64,000 nucleotides of DNA from Clostridiaceae bacterium (GCA_012728275.1 JAAYFK010000031.1:34516-98515), one strand, 5' to 3'; shown: positions 9,277 through 18,609, counted from the stretch's first letter. Numbers and translations: made by a program. Notes: generated by a model from the letters alone, not told the origin.

Positions 9277-9896
9277 ACGTACACCTCCTCAATCTTCTCA
9301 ACAGCTGCCTTAGTTACTAGGAAGCTATCATACTTAAGAATGTCGAAAACATTAATTGTGTTTACGAATGCAGTCTTTGCTGTAGGAATGTTTCTGAAAG
9401 AGAGCTCTGCGTTCTGGTTCTTCTCAGATAGAACTATAAGAGCGCTATCTCCAGCCTTAACAGCCTTAAGAGCCTTAACAGCAGCAGCTGTCTTGATGCT
9501 CTCGAAATTCACATCATCTACTACGATGATCTTCTTGTCAGCAAGCTTAGAAGAAAGTACAGACTTAAGTGCAAGTCTTCTTAACTTCTTAGGAAGTGTA
9601 TAGCTGTAGCTTCTTGGTTTTGGTCCAAAGATGATTCCGCCGCCAACATACTGTGCTGAACGTGTAGAACCATGACGAGCACGACCTGTGCCCTTTTGAC
9701 GCCAAGGACGCTTTCCGCCTCCGCTTACTTCGCTTCTTGTCTTAGTGCTCTGTGTTCCCTGTCGGCGATTTGCGAGCTGATTACGAATCACGGCTGCAAT
9801 AGCGCTCTGATTTGGAGCAATACCGAAAATATCGTCTGATAGCTCGATTGAACCAGTAACAGCACCGCTGAGATTTAATACATCTAATTTAGCCAT
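9273..9896 (-). CDS. rplD: 50S ribosomal protein L4
   Basis: Tunnel-constriction protein; in Escherichia coli L4 also autoregulates the S10 operon at transcription and translation. The 207-residue product contains the tunnel-loop region (GGGKRPWRQKGTGRARHGS) that identifies the family. Normal length. A structured leader upstream of rpsJ is a possible target for its feedback control, but that is inference. Confidence 0.97.
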   Translation of the reverse strand: MAKLDVLNLSGAVTGSIELSDDIFGIAPNQSAIAAVIRNQLANRRQGTQSTKTRSEVSGGGKRPWRQKGTGRARHGSTRSAQYVGGGIIFGPKPRSYSYTLPKKLRRLALKSVLSSKLADKKIIVVDDVNFESIKTAAAVKALKAVKAGDSALIVLSEKNQNAELSFRNIPTAKTAFVNTINVFDILKYDSFLVTKAAVEKIEEVYV

Positions 9897-9916
9897 TCTC
9901 TTGTCCTCCCGTAGCG

Positions 9917-10543
9917 TTAGGCCTTAACAGACGACTCGATAGAAACCAAGCCACCCTTAGGACCGGGAATTGCTCCTCTAAGAACCAAAATCCCTCTGTC
10001 GCCGTCAACCATGACAACGCTCAAATTTTGTACTGTACAATTTACTGAACCCATATGTCCAGGCATTTTCTTTCCTGGAAGTACGCGAGCAGGTGTACTG
10101 TTGGCACCCATGGAACCAACTCTTCTGTGGTACATGGAACCGTGGCCTGAAGGACCACCCTTCTGTCCGTGGCGCTTAATGTTACCAGCGAATCCTTTAC
10201 CCTTGGAAACACCGCTTACATCAACATGGTCACCTACAGTAAACATATCTGATACCTTAATCTCCTGACCTAGGGAGTACTCTTCGTCAGTAATGAACTC
10301 ACGAATATACTTCTTTACTTCTACGTCAGCCTTCTTGAACTGTCCCTTGTCTGGCTTGTTAACAAGCTTCTCGCGAACGTTCACGGTACCAACCTTAACT
10401 GCTTTGTAGCCGTCGTTTTCTACTGTCTTGTTTTGAAGTACGAACATTGAGTCGCATTCAATAACGGTTGCCGGAATTACATTGCCATTATCATCAAATA
10501 GCTGTGTCATGCCGGACTTCTTGCCAAGAATGAATTTCGTCAT
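9917..10543 (-). CDS. rplC: 50S ribosomal protein L3
   Basis: Early-assembly protein next to the peptidyl transferase centre. The 208-residue product starts MTKFILGKKSGMTQLFDD and contains the signature GKGFAGNIKRHGQKGGPSGH. Length is typical. GGAGGAG sits just before the start. A 97-base gap with stable hairpins separates it from rpsJ. Confidence 0.97.
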   Translation of the reverse strand: MTKFILGKKSGMTQLFDDNGNVIPATVIECDSMFVLQNKTVENDGYKAVKVGTVNVREKLVNKPDKGQFKKADVEVKKYIREFITDEEYSLGQEIKVSDMFTVGDHVDVSGVSKGKGFAGNIKRHGQKGGPSGHGSMYHRRVGSMGANSTPARVLPGKKMPGHMGSVNCTVQNLSVVMVDGDRGILVLRGAIPGPKGGLVSIESSVKA

Positions 10544-10569
10544 TTGTTATCTCCTCCTATTGGTTATTG

Positions 10570-10621
10570 GTTCGCGTCTTGCGAACATGACCTCGAACAG
10601 GTTTTGGCATTGCCCGTTCGA
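10570..10621 (-). other. Two hairpins in the rpsJ-rplC intercistronic region
   Basis: In the 97-base gap, a perfect 6-bp stem (GTTCGC/GCGAAC, 10570-10586, 5-base loop) and a second stem (TCGAAC/GTTCGA, 10593-10621) with an inner GGC/GCC helix can form in the operon mRNA. No U-tract follows either, so they look like RNA structure rather than termination. The rplC ribosome binding site lies just after them. Confidence 0.5.
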
Positions 10622-10640
10622 TAAAACCTCGATATCACTA

Positions 10641-10949
10641 TTAAGCCTTAAGCTCAATAGAAACACCTGCAGGCATGTCAAGCTTTTGTAGTGCCTCAAC
10701 AGTCTTTGCTGTTGGAGCGAAAACGTCAATCAAACGCTTATGTGTTCTTTGCTCGAACTGCTCACGTGAATCCTTGTCCTTGTGTGGGGAACGGAGAATA
10801 GTAACTATCTCCTTATCCGTTGGAAGCGGGATAGGACCTGAGAAGCTAGCGCCTGTGCGCTGAACAGCTTCAATGATTCTAGCTGCGCTCTGATCAAGCA
10901 ACTCGTGATCGTAAGCTTTGATTTTGATTCTCATCTTCTGTGTAGCCAT
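10641..10949 (-). CDS. rpsJ: 30S ribosomal protein S10
   Basis: Small-subunit head protein and partner of NusB in antitermination; first gene of the operon. The 102-residue product starts [18 protein letters not shown] and contains the signature SGPIPLPT. The reading frame stays open for 53 more codons upstream, but the ATG at 10949 is preceded by GGAGGAAA at good spacing and matches the family start, so the upstream part belongs to the leader. Confidence 0.97.
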   Translation of the reverse strand: MATQKMRIKIKAYDHELLDQSAARIIEAVQRTGASFSGPIPLPTDKEIVTILRSPHKDKDSREQFEQRTHKRLIDVFAPTAKTVEALQKLDMPAGVSIELKA

Positions 10950-11235
10950 TGATTTTATTTCCTCCATGCTGTTGTATTTATCTCCACCGTGTCGGGCGTT
11001 TCTTTTACTCCCACTTAAAAACCCAGGCATCCAGTTACCGCTTGCTTCAGTTGAAGTGCAGCACTTTGGCCCCTGGGCATGTGCTAATAAAACACACGCT
11101 GCCGGCAAAAGCCGAGATCGTCGGATTCAATGTCCGACTGCTCCATTGAAGTTACCCGCTTTCATACGCAGCTCGCATAAATGCGGCAATCTCCAATTTC
11201 TTCGCGTGGCGACCGTGAACTATCAAAGTCGCGCA
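10950..11235 (-). other. Structured 5' leader of the S10 operon with an internal terminator-like stem
   Basis: About 285 bases lie between the predicted transcription start and rpsJ, visibly more GC-rich than nearby spacers. In the minus-strand RNA I can draw CGCA/TGCG (loop TTTA), GTCGGA/TCCGAC (7-base loop), CGGC/GCCG (loop TTTT), GCGTGTG/CACATGC (9-base loop), and a longer stem CCCAGG...CCTGGG followed by TTTTT (near 11021-11080). The last shares bases with the preceding hairpin, so the two could be alternative, as in an attenuator. This suggests feedback control by a ribosomal protein, possibly L4; the ligand is not known from sequence. Confidence 0.6.
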
Positions 11236-11241
11236 TCGAGT

Positions 11242-11270
11242 ATTATATAGCGGATATCCGGATTAGGCAA
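11242..11270 (-). promoter_or_regulatory. Strong sigma-A type promoter of the S10 operon
   Basis: On the minus strand TTGCCT (11265-11270) and a perfect TATAAT (11242-11247) are separated by exactly 17 bases. The site starts 18 bases after the hslO stop codon, and no terminator is seen after hslO, so some read-through from the upstream operon is possible. Confidence 0.85.
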
Positions 11271-11287
11271 GTGTTTTATTAAAAAAA

Positions 11288-12214
11288 TTATTTCTCCTTC
11301 GAACGCCCAATAGATAGAACTTGATCGCTAGTGAATTCATACTTTTTCGCGCAAAAATGACACTTAATCTCAATACCCTCTTTGGTAGAAGCCAATTCGT
11401 CCAAATCATCACTTCCAAGAGTGCTTAAAACCCGAAGCATTTTGTCTTGCGAGCAGTTACACTTGTAGGCGATTTCTTTTGACGAAAGAAACTTAATTTC
11501 GGGATCGCCCAGAAACATATCTACGATTTGCGCTGGCGAGAGGCCCTCAGATAGAAGATATGACACATCCGGGAAACCGCCGTTAGCGCGCTTCTCAATG
11601 TAATCAATGTCTTCAGGAGTCGCTCCTGGTAACATTTGAACCATTATTCCACCGGCATTTGTCACTCCGCTACTATCTAGCCCAACTCCAAGAGCAATTA
11701 CCGACGGTGTTTGCTCAGACTTTGCCATATAGTATGTAAAGTCCTCAGCAATCGCTCCAGAAATAAGCTCTACTGAACCAACATATGGTTCTTTAAGACC
11801 AATGTCCCTAATAATTGTAAGAATCCCATTCCCTACACACGAAGCAATGTCAAGTCCTTTTCCATCGCCACTATTCTCGACTATTGGATTTGTAACATAA
11901 GCACGGCAATTTCCAAAGCTGTCACAAACGCAGGTCATTCCTTTTATCGGGCCATCACACTTTATGACGGAAGTTTGGGTATCGTTTTCGCCTTTCATAT
12001 TGTCGGCAACCAGTAGAGAACCTGTAATAAATCTTCCAAAAGCAGCAGTGGCAACCGGCGAAGTGTTGTGTATCTCGAGTGCCTTTGCTACAGTCGCCGT
12101 TGCTCGAATTCCAATAGCTCGGACATGTCCGTCCAAAGCAGTGGCCGTAACAATATGATCTAACGACTCGTCTTGTGGCATGCCTGGCGCACGATAATAG
12201 TTTGATGTGCTCAT
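11288..12214 (-). CDS. hslO: Redox-regulated chaperone Hsp33
   Basis: Cytoplasmic holdase that is switched on by oxidation of a zinc-bound cysteine cluster. The 308-residue product has the N-terminal substrate-binding domain (AIGIRATATVAKAL, TAAFGRFITGSLL) and the C-terminal redox switch, CNC near residue 242 and CHFC near residue 275, the CxC/CxxC pair of the family. Usual length. It overlaps the methyltransferase gene by four bases (ATGA), so it is the last gene of the ftsEX operon. Confidence 0.95.
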   Translation of the reverse strand: MSTSNYYRAPGMPQDESLDHIVTATALDGHVRAIGIRATATVAKALEIHNTSPVATAAFGRFITGSLLVADNMKGENDTQTSVIKCDGPIKGMTCVCDSFGNCRAYVTNPIVENSGDGKGLDIASCVGNGILTIIRDIGLKEPYVGSVELISGAIAEDFTYYMAKSEQTPSVIALGVGLDSSGVTNAGGIMVQMLPGATPEDIDYIEKRANGGFPDVSYLLSEGLSPAQIVDMFLGDPEIKFLSSKEIAYKCNCSQDKMLRVLSTLGSDDLDELASTKEGIEIKCHFCAKKYEFTSDQVLSIGRSKEK

Positions 12215-13002
12215 TTACTTTCTTCTTTCTTTAATACTATAAACACTCGTTCATCTTCTTTTCGAGGAGGGCAAAACTCGAGATCTCCATATACGCCTGC
12301 AACTATCAAGCCATTCTTTTTGGCGAGCTTGGTAATTTGAGATATCGAAAAGCATTTCTCCTCGATTTGCCCGTCCATTCTATCATATGTGCCATCATCT
12401 CTAGCTCGAAATATCGTTAATTCAGCTTCGTTTGTCTTTGTTTTCGTATCATAGGAATTCGCCCACAACAAAGTAAACTCATCGTAATCCTCAAAGAACA
12501 CGTTGTTGCCTAGAGTTTTTTTGAAATGCTTTGGGGTAGCCAAATCAAAAACAAACACTCCATCGGGATTCATGAAAAGCTTAACCTTTTCGAGAAGCAC
12601 ACTTAAAGAACCAAGATTATCCAGATGATTTACCGTATCAAGCAAACTAACAAAAACATCAACGCTACCGTGCAAATCCAACTTGGTAATATCCTGATTA
12701 ATAAAAAGAATTCTCTTTCTTTTCATAGCACAAAGCTGTGTTGCCTTATTAAGCATAGCAAGCGATTTATCAATTCCAATAACTTCGTAACCAATAGAAT
12801 CAAATTCAACATCAACTAGTCCGGTTCCGCACCCAAGGTCACAAAGAACTTTCTTGCCTTGATTCCCTTCGCCCTTCGTACTCTTCGTACTATACGTATT
12901 AACAAGCTTGTGAACAAACAGAGCCCATGCCTTCGGATCCAAATCCGATTGCATTATGTCATACTCATTTGCAATAAAATCGTAAAAATCAGTGTCACAC
13001 AT
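12211..13002 (-). CDS. Class I SAM-dependent methyltransferase
   Basis: The 263-residue product has the Rossmann motif I VLCDLGCGTGLVDVEF near residue 53, the acidic motif II (YEVIGIDKS), and the post-I region VDVFVSLLDTVNHL. This is the fold of small-molecule or protein methyltransferases; the substrate cannot be read from the sequence. It starts one base after the stop codon of the M23-family gene and overlaps hslO by four bases, so it is co-translated with both. No membrane segment or signal peptide. Confidence 0.85.
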   Translation of the reverse strand: MCDTDFYDFIANEYDIMQSDLDPKAWALFVHKLVNTYSTKSTKGEGNQGKKVLCDLGCGTGLVDVEFDSIGYEVIGIDKSLAMLNKATQLCAMKRKRILFINQDITKLDLHGSVDVFVSLLDTVNHLDNLGSLSVLLEKVKLFMNPDGVFVFDLATPKHFKKTLGNNVFFEDYDEFTLLWANSYDTKTKTNEAELTIFRARDDGTYDRMDGQIEEKCFSISQITKLAKKNGLIVAGVYGDLEFCPPRKEDERVFIVLKKEESK

Positions 13003-13003
13003 T

Positions 13004-14287
13004 TTACAGATAATCTCTCGGGCTTACAGTTGTGCCATTAACACGAACCTCAAAATGCAGATGCGCGCCTGTAGATGTACCAGTACTTCCAACGGTTCCT
13101 ATGCTATCTCCAGCATTCACATAAGACCCGTTACTTACATACACGTCAGTCATATGTCCATAAAGAGTAGACAATCCGTCACCATGGTCAATTACTACAT
13201 AGTTTCCATATCCTGAACCACCATAATTACAGCCAGGGCAAGGTGTACTTACAATTATTACCGTTCCCGATGCCGCCGCCATGACAGAATCTCCGAAGCC
13301 AGCACCTATATCAATACCAGAATGAAATCTTTGAGTTCCATAGACTGGATGAGTACGATTACCATATTCACTAGTTACATACGTTGTCCAAGTTGGCCAA
13401 GATAGTACACCTGAACCTGAACCAGTAGAGCCACCACCTGAAGAGGAAGACCCTGCTGGATGCTGCAAAGCATAAATCTCATTATTAAGCTGCTCAGCAG
13501 TAGCATTCAATTCGTCTTCAAGCTGTTCATATTGACTAATTTGAATATTGATATCATTCAAAGCTGCTGTTGTTACACCAATTCTATCCTCTAATTCTTG
13601 AAGTTGCTCTTGACGTTCCCTTGCAGCATTCTCCATATCAGTTGCTTCCTGTAAAGCGTAGTCAGCCTGCGCTTGCGCATCATCTAAAGCTACTTGCATA
13701 TTATCAACAGCTTGAGCTTGCGCATCCGCAATCAACGTTATTATCTCCATATTCGTGAAGAAACCTGCAATACTATCTGACTGAAGCATTATCTCTAAAG
13801 TAGATGTGTTTTGGTATTCATACATGACAGAAATTTGCGTAGAAAAGGTTTCTTGCTCAGCAGCTAAATTATCTTGAGCAACTACATATCTATCCAGAGC
13901 CTCAGCCTTAGCAATTAAGGCATCCGCTAACTGCTGAGCTATAATCTGATATTGAGCCATTTGCTCTTCGCTCAGTTGATTAAGTTCTTCAAGCTCGCCA
14001 GATAATTCACCAGCTTCAGCCGATAATTCACTCGCCATTTCGGCAGCTGCTTGGGCATCTGCTAAAGCCTGATCTCTCTCATTGCGGCGATCTTCAAGCT
14101 CGTCGTCTTGAAGCTCAACAGCTCTTTGCAAAAGAACTTGGTAATTGTCCGACGCTGCTACTCTGTGTCCTAACCCAGTAGAAATCAAAACAACTCCAAC
14201 TGCAATCATCACAACGCAAACGATACTTTTGATTAGCATCGTTTTATTTATTACTTCATTGCCCGACTTCTCTTGATCTAATTTCAT
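13004..14287 (-). CDS. EnvC-like murein hydrolase activator, coiled coil plus LytM/M23 domain
   Basis: A 427-residue extracytoplasmic protein: one N-terminal membrane segment (residues 15-35), a long coiled coil rich in Glu/Gln/Ala (about 45-275), a Ser/Gly linker, and a C-terminal M23 peptidase domain. The zinc ligands of an active LytM domain are present (HSGIDIG, GAHLHFEVR) along with YGHM. Directly downstream of ftsE and ftsX, it is the expected partner that FtsEX drives through its coiled coil to open peptidoglycan during division or elongation (compare EnvC and PcsB). Because the catalytic histidines are kept, it may cut peptidoglycan itself. Confidence 0.9.
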   Translation of the reverse strand: MKLDQEKSGNEVINKTMLIKSIVCVVMIAVGVVLISTGLGHRVAASDNYQVLLQRAVELQDDELEDRRNERDQALADAQAAAEMASELSAEAGELSGELEELNQLSEEQMAQYQIIAQQLADALIAKAEALDRYVVAQDNLAAEQETFSTQISVMYEYQNTSTLEIMLQSDSIAGFFTNMEIITLIADAQAQAVDNMQVALDDAQAQADYALQEATDMENAARERQEQLQELEDRIGVTTAALNDINIQISQYEQLEDELNATAEQLNNEIYALQHPAGSSSSGGGSTGSGSGVLSWPTWTTYVTSEYGNRTHPVYGTQRFHSGIDIGAGFGDSVMAAASGTVIIVSTPCPGCNYGGSGYGNYVVIDHGDGLSTLYGHMTDVYVSNGSYVNAGDSIGTVGSTGTSTGAHLHFEVRVNGTTVSPRDYL

Positions 14288-14305
14288 AATCTCACTTCTT
14301 TTCTA

Positions 14306-15202
14306 TTAAACTTTTATATAGTTTCGAACAGAAATGCCACTACCTACAGCTCCGATTATTACACCCATCAAAACTACTAGAATTAATACCCACCACATGA
14401 TGTTCTGCAAAGGCAGAATTGCGTAAAAGCTTGAAGTACTTACTTTCCCCATCATTGAAGCATAAACACTTCTATAAATAAGGCACGAAGCTCCCCAAGC
14501 GCAAATAGCGCTAACTAATCCTACTAAAGCACCCTCAATTATGTAAGGCATTCGAATATAAGCATTCGTCGCACCAACAAACTTCATAATCTCAATTTCA
14601 TTTGCTCTTGCATAAACTGAAATACGAACCATGTTAGAGATGATAAACAACGCAATCAATAATAAGACCACAAAGGATACACCCGTTACAACATTAACGA
14701 TTTGTCTTGCGCGTACTAGAAAACTCATTACATTACTCTCCAGCGCAACTTTGTTAACTCCCGAGCCAGACCTTAAATAGTTTGCTACATCATTCGCATA
14801 TGAAGGATCCGATAATTGAACCGTAAAAGTATAAGGTAAATACATGTTGTAGTCGAAACCATCTAGAATGGACGAACTCGAACCTAGATTTGCCTTAAAA
14901 TTCTCATAATTTTGTTCAGGAGAAAGAAGTGTAAATCCAATTACTCTAGCGTCATTCGTCAAAGCCTGTGACATTATGTCGAGCTCTTCCTGAGTGCATT
15001 GAAGTCTCATATAGACTTCTATTGGAGGTTGTTGTCCTAGTTTCTTCATAATGCTTCTTGCATTTGCCGAAAAAACGAAGAATGCGCTCATCAATACCAA
15101 CATGAGCAAAATCGTAGTAATTGAAGCAATTGTTACCAAAGGGTGCCTGATTATTCCGGTCACGCCTTCTTTTATAGAATTAAGAAAAGCTCTGGCGCTC
15201 AC
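14306..15202 (-). CDS. ftsX: Cell division ABC permease FtsX
   Basis: Membrane partner of FtsE that relays ATP hydrolysis to extracellular peptidoglycan hydrolases. The 298-residue product has one N-terminal helix (about 21-45), an extracellular domain (about 46-170), and three C-terminal helices (about 172-198, 220-245, 268-290), the FtsX topology. I take the GTG at 15202, which overlaps the ftsE stop codon (GTGA) and has GGAGG ten bases upstream. Confidence 0.95.
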   Translation of the reverse strand: MSARAFLNSIKEGVTGIIRHPLVTIASITTILLMLVLMSAFFVFSANARSIMKKLGQQPPIEVYMRLQCTQEELDIMSQALTNDARVIGFTLLSPEQNYENFKANLGSSSSILDGFDYNMYLPYTFTVQLSDPSYANDVANYLRSGSGVNKVALESNVMSFLVRARQIVNVVTGVSFVVLLLIALFIISNMVRISVYARANEIEIMKFVGATNAYIRMPYIIEGALVGLVSAICAWGASCLIYRSVYASMMGKVSTSSFYAILPLQNIMWWVLILVVLMGVIIGAVGSGISVRNYIKV

Positions 15203-16209
15203 GTTTCATCATCCTCCAAGTTATCCAAATCAATATCTATTTGGCTTAATTTCACATCTGCGTCTGAAGTACTCCACTCCATATTTTTCTCTAAAAATGC
15301 ATCGCTATCGAATTCGTCTTCGTCACTAAAGTCACTAGCGTTGTCATCAGAAGACATTTCGCCTTCTTCACTCTCAAGCTTAGGTTGAACCGCTGGCGCA
15401 CCTTCTCCTATTAATGTCTCGTCTCCAAAGAAGAAATCGTCTTCAGTCTCATCCTCAACAAAAGAGTCAACGCGGTTCTCTGTATCATATCCACCAAAGC
15501 CGTCTTCAACGCTCTCTTGTGCAATACTTCTTCTCTTGTAAGCACTCTTCTTTTGATCTCTAATTATATATCCACCATCGATCTCGATAACTCTCTTCTT
15601 GATTCTATCAACGAGATTGCTATCGTGAGTGCAAATGATTACCGTAGTACCATTTCTATTAATCTCGAGAAGCAAAGCCATAATGCTCTCAGAAGTCTCT
15701 GGGTCTAGATTACCCGTAGGCTCATCGGCAACGATAAGCGACGGGTTATTAAGCATAGCTCTCGCTATCGCTACTCTTTGTTGTTCACCACCAGAGAGTT
15801 CTTGAGGATAATCGTTAGCCTTATCCTTCAAACCAACAATATTAAGCATCAATTGCACTGAACGATTGAGGCTCTTACGTGGAGTGCCAATGATTTCTCC
15901 TGCAAAGGCAATATTCTCAGCTACCGTCTTAGTATCAATCAATCTAAAATCCTGATAAATCATTCCGATTTGTCTTCTCAGGACTGGTACAAGTGCGCGA
16001 TTCATTGAAGAAATATCGAAATTATCAATTGTAACCTTGCCGCATGTTGGTACCTCTTCTCTGGTGATACATTTCATCAAAGTAGATTTGCCTGAACCAG
16101 ATTTACCAATAATAAAAACGAATTCGCCATCTTCAATAAGAAAGCTGACGCCTTGGAGGGCATCAACTCCCGATTTGTAAGTCTTCTTAACATCCGAAAA
16201 TCTAATCAC
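15199..16209 (-). CDS. ftsE: Cell division ATPase FtsE with a long acidic C-terminal tail
   Basis: ABC ATPase that powers FtsX. Walker A (GKSGSGKST), signature ([14 protein letters not shown]), Walker B (LIVADEPTG) and the switch His (ICTHD) are all present in the first ~220 residues, the normal FtsE length. A further ~110 residues, very rich in Asp, Glu and Ser, follow. I choose the GTG at 16209 because GAAAGAG lies nine bases before it; a TTG at 16218 would have no spacing. The tail is intact in frame and ends at the GTGA overlap with ftsX, so it is not an annotation artefact. Confidence 0.93.
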   Translation of the reverse strand: MIRFSDVKKTYKSGVDALQGVSFLIEDGEFVFIIGKSGSGKSTLMKCITREEVPTCGKVTIDNFDISSMNRALVPVLRRQIGMIYQDFRLIDTKTVAENIAFAGEIIGTPRKSLNRSVQLMLNIVGLKDKANDYPQELSGGEQQRVAIARAMLNNPSLIVADEPTGNLDPETSESIMALLLEINRNGTTVIICTHDSNLVDRIKKRVIEIDGGYIIRDQKKSAYKRRSIAQESVEDGFGGYDTENRVDSFVEDETEDDFFFGDETLIGEGAPAVQPKLESEEGEMSSDDNASDFSDEDEFDSDAFLEKNMEWSTSDADVKLSQIDIDLDNLEDDET

Positions 16210-16234
16210 TAGAGTCAACTCTTTCTTATCTATT

Positions 16235-17341
16235 TTATCTTATCATGTTGTCCTTGCCTCTAGACAAGTAGTCCAGGTAAACACGAACCATAGAAGCCAT
16301 CTTGAACAAGACAGCATCATCAAAGGAACGAAGGTCAAGTCCAGTATTTCTCTTTACTTTATCCAAACGATAAACAAGAGTGTTTCTGTGTACATAAAGC
16401 TCACGGCTCGTCTCACTACCATTTAAGTTGTTGGCGAAGAAACTCTCAATTGTCGTAATTGTATCCTCATCAAGCGTTCCATACGCTTCATTAGGGAATA
16501 CCTCATCGATAAACATTTGGCATAGCGTCGGTGGCAATTGATAAATAAGACGACCCAAGCCAAGCTTGTCATATCTTGAAATAAATCTATCTTGCTCGAA
16601 AACCTTACCTACGCGAAGAGCAAGCATCGCATCTCTATAAGACTTCGAAATGTTTTGGAACACAGGAACAATTGAACCTACACCGATATATACCGATATG
16701 CTCTCGTTGTTCAACACATCCAAAACAGCTTTGCTAGCATCCTCAATGAACTGATCTCTTTCCTTCTCGCTAGAATCAACCCTCGCTGCATTAAGTATGA
16801 TAATTAGTGTTGTCTCATCCATAGCCAAAACCGAAGCATATGAAGCATCTGAATAGTAGTTCTGAAGAACTTCAAGTGCATCAATTGCTTCATCCTCAAG
16901 CGTTCTAATTACCATAACAAGTCTTGGTGTTGAATAATCAATCTTATATTCACGAGCTTTAAGTGGAATGTCGCCAGGTAACTCATTCTCAAGAAGAACA
17001 TTCTTAGTGAATAGCTCTCTATCTGCGTCCGTTCCACGCTCCTTTATAGCCGACTTAATCCATTGCGCCAAAAGCTCCAAATAGATTCGGACTTCAGGCT
17101 CAATACCATCAATAAAAATAATGTATTTGATTTGCTCGCCAATCGCTATCTTCATATAGGTCTTGCCCGAGGTGCTCGAAAACATATCTTCTGATAACAT
17201 TACCGCTCTTGCAGAAGAATCTGTAGTTCCATCAATCTCTTCGTTAGTAGCAGCCACTATTAGTCCATTAGTATCCATGACTCCTACGTTCTTAGGCAAA
17301 ATCAATTTAGCCTGACGCATGCATTTCTTTATCTCTTCCAT
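16235..17341 (-). CDS. PucR/CdaR-family transcriptional regulator
   Basis: A 368-residue regulator. The C-terminal ~60 residues hold the PucR-type helix-turn-helix (RELYVHRNTLVYRLDKVKR), and the middle part resembles the GGDEF-like domain of CdaR proteins. Its N-terminal region (LPKNVGVMDTNGLIVAAT) resembles the sugar-diacid sensor domain. The ATG at 17341 with GTAGG upstream is a better start than one at 17410. The gene lies just before ftsE with about 25 bases between them; CdaR proteins often control sugar or purine use, so its place in a division operon is unexplained. Confidence 0.85.
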   Translation of the reverse strand: MEEIKKCMRQAKLILPKNVGVMDTNGLIVAATNEEIDGTTDSSARAVMLSEDMFSSTSGKTYMKIAIGEQIKYIIFIDGIEPEVRIYLELLAQWIKSAIKERGTDADRELFTKNVLLENELPGDIPLKAREYKIDYSTPRLVMVIRTLEDEAIDALEVLQNYYSDASYASVLAMDETTLIIILNAARVDSSEKERDQFIEDASKAVLDVLNNESISVYIGVGSIVPVFQNISKSYRDAMLALRVGKVFEQDRFISRYDKLGLGRLIYQLPPTLCQMFIDEVFPNEAYGTLDEDTITTIESFFANNLNGSETSRELYVHRNTLVYRLDKVKRNTGLDLRSFDDAVLFKMASMVRVYLDYLSRGKDNMIR

Positions 17342-17420
17342 AGTCAACCTACTCTTTCTGAAAAGATTATCACACTTAAATATCATATTATTATTTGTGT
17401 GTTTAAGCAAGTTTTCACAT

Positions 17421-17456
17421 AAAAAAGACCGAATGTATTTCTACATCCGGTCTTAA
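17421..17456 (-). terminator. Rho-independent terminator after the UgpC/MsmX-type gene
   Basis: A stem AAGACCGGATGTAG paired with the imperfect mirror CTACATT..GGTCTT, loop AAAT, followed by a run of U in the minus-strand RNA. It lies 20 bases after the ABC ATPase stop codon and separates it from the PucR-type regulator. Confidence 0.85.
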
Positions 17457-17475
17457 AATCACTTTATTACAGCAA

Positions 17476-18591
17476 TTATGAAATAATGCTCTGCTCAGTA
17501 TCCTTATCGAATAGGTGAACACGGTTAGTGTCAATTGCAAGATCAACTGACTCGCCAACTACAGACTGTGAAGTTGTAGGATCAACACGGCATGTTAGTG
17601 GAAGAGAACCGTTTACTGTAACATATAGATATGTCTCAGCACCGAGCAACTCAACAACGTCTACGTCAGCTACGAAAGAAGCCTCTGGGTGATCAGAAAC
17701 GAATGTTGTCTCGTCTGTCAAAGCCTCAGGACGTACACCGAAGATAACCTGCTGACCATCACGCTCCATTACTTCCTCTACTGCATAACGCTCAGGAAGC
17801 TTAACACTAATGTTCTCGAATGTAACATAAACATCAGAACCTTCAACAGCGATAAGACCCTCAATGAAGTTCATAGGAGGCATTCCGATAAATCCAGCAA
17901 CGAATGTGTTAACAGGGTTATCGTAAAGCTCAGTTGGGGAATCAACCTGCTGGATAAAACCATCCTTCATTACTACGATACGAGTACCCATCGTCATTGC
18001 CTCTGTCTGATCATGTGTAACATATACGAATGTTGTCTTTAGTCTGTGGTGAAGCTTAGTAATCTCAACACGCATCTGAACACGAAGCTTAGCATCAAGG
18101 TTTGACAAAGGCTCATCCATCAAGAATACCTTAGGATCACGAACGATAGCACGACCAAGTGCAACACGCTGACGCTGACCACCTGACAAAGCCTTAGGCT
18201 TACGCTGTAGAAGATGCTCAATCTCAAGAATCTTAGCAGCCTCTGTAACACGACGCTTAATCTCGTCCTTGCTCATCTTACGGAGCTTAAGAGCAAATGC
18301 CATGTTATCATATACTGTCATATGTGGATACAAAGCATAGTTTTGGAAAACCATTGCAATGTCTCTGTCCTTAGGAAGAACATCATTAATCAAGCGGTCT
18401 TCAATATAAATCTCACCCTCCGAAATATTCTCAAGACCTGCAAGCATTCTCAAAGTTGTAGACTTTCCACAACCAGAAGGACCAACAAGGATAACGAACT
18501 CCTTATCTGCAACTTCTAGGTTAAAATCAGAAACAGCTACAACGCCGCCCTCATACTTCTTGTAAACATGTTGAAATGACAAACTAGCCAT
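17476..18591 (-). CDS. Stand-alone sugar ABC importer ATPase of the UgpC/MsmX/MalK group
   Basis: The 371-residue product has Walker A (GPSGCGKST), signature ([14 protein letters not shown]), Walker B ([14 protein letters not shown]), the switch histidine (VYVTHD) and the C-terminal TOBE/OB regulatory domain of the MalK branch. No permease or binding protein lies next to it, as for MsmX of Bacillus, which serves several carbohydrate importers; the same role is likely here. The ATG at 18591 with GGAGGT at 18602-18607 fits better than the one 18 bases upstream. It has its own terminator. Confidence 0.9.
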   Translation of the reverse strand: MASLSFQHVYKKYEGGVVAVSDFNLEVADKEFVILVGPSGCGKSTTLRMLAGLENISEGEIYIEDRLINDVLPKDRDIAMVFQNYALYPHMTVYDNMAFALKLRKMSKDEIKRRVTEAAKILEIEHLLQRKPKALSGGQRQRVALGRAIVRDPKVFLMDEPLSNLDAKLRVQMRVEITKLHHRLKTTFVYVTHDQTEAMTMGTRIVVMKDGFIQQVDSPTELYDNPVNTFVAGFIGMPPMNFIEGLIAVEGSDVYVTFENISVKLPERYAVEEVMERDGQQVIFGVRPEALTDETTFVSDHPEASFVADVDVVELLGAETYLYVTVNGSLPLTCRVDPTTSQSVVGESVDLAIDTNRVHLFDKDTEQSIIS

Positions 18592-18609
18592 ATAAGTTTT
18601 TACCTCCAA

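Noticed and set aside
8923..9603. 226-residue plus-strand ORF across rplW and rplD
   Set aside because: Antisense shadow of two ribosomal protein genes; composition and lack of a ribosome binding site argue against coding.
10950..11108. In-frame N-terminal extension of rpsJ by 53 codons
   Set aside because: The extra residues do not resemble S10, the sequence is the GC-rich structured leader, and a good ribosome binding site precedes the internal ATG.
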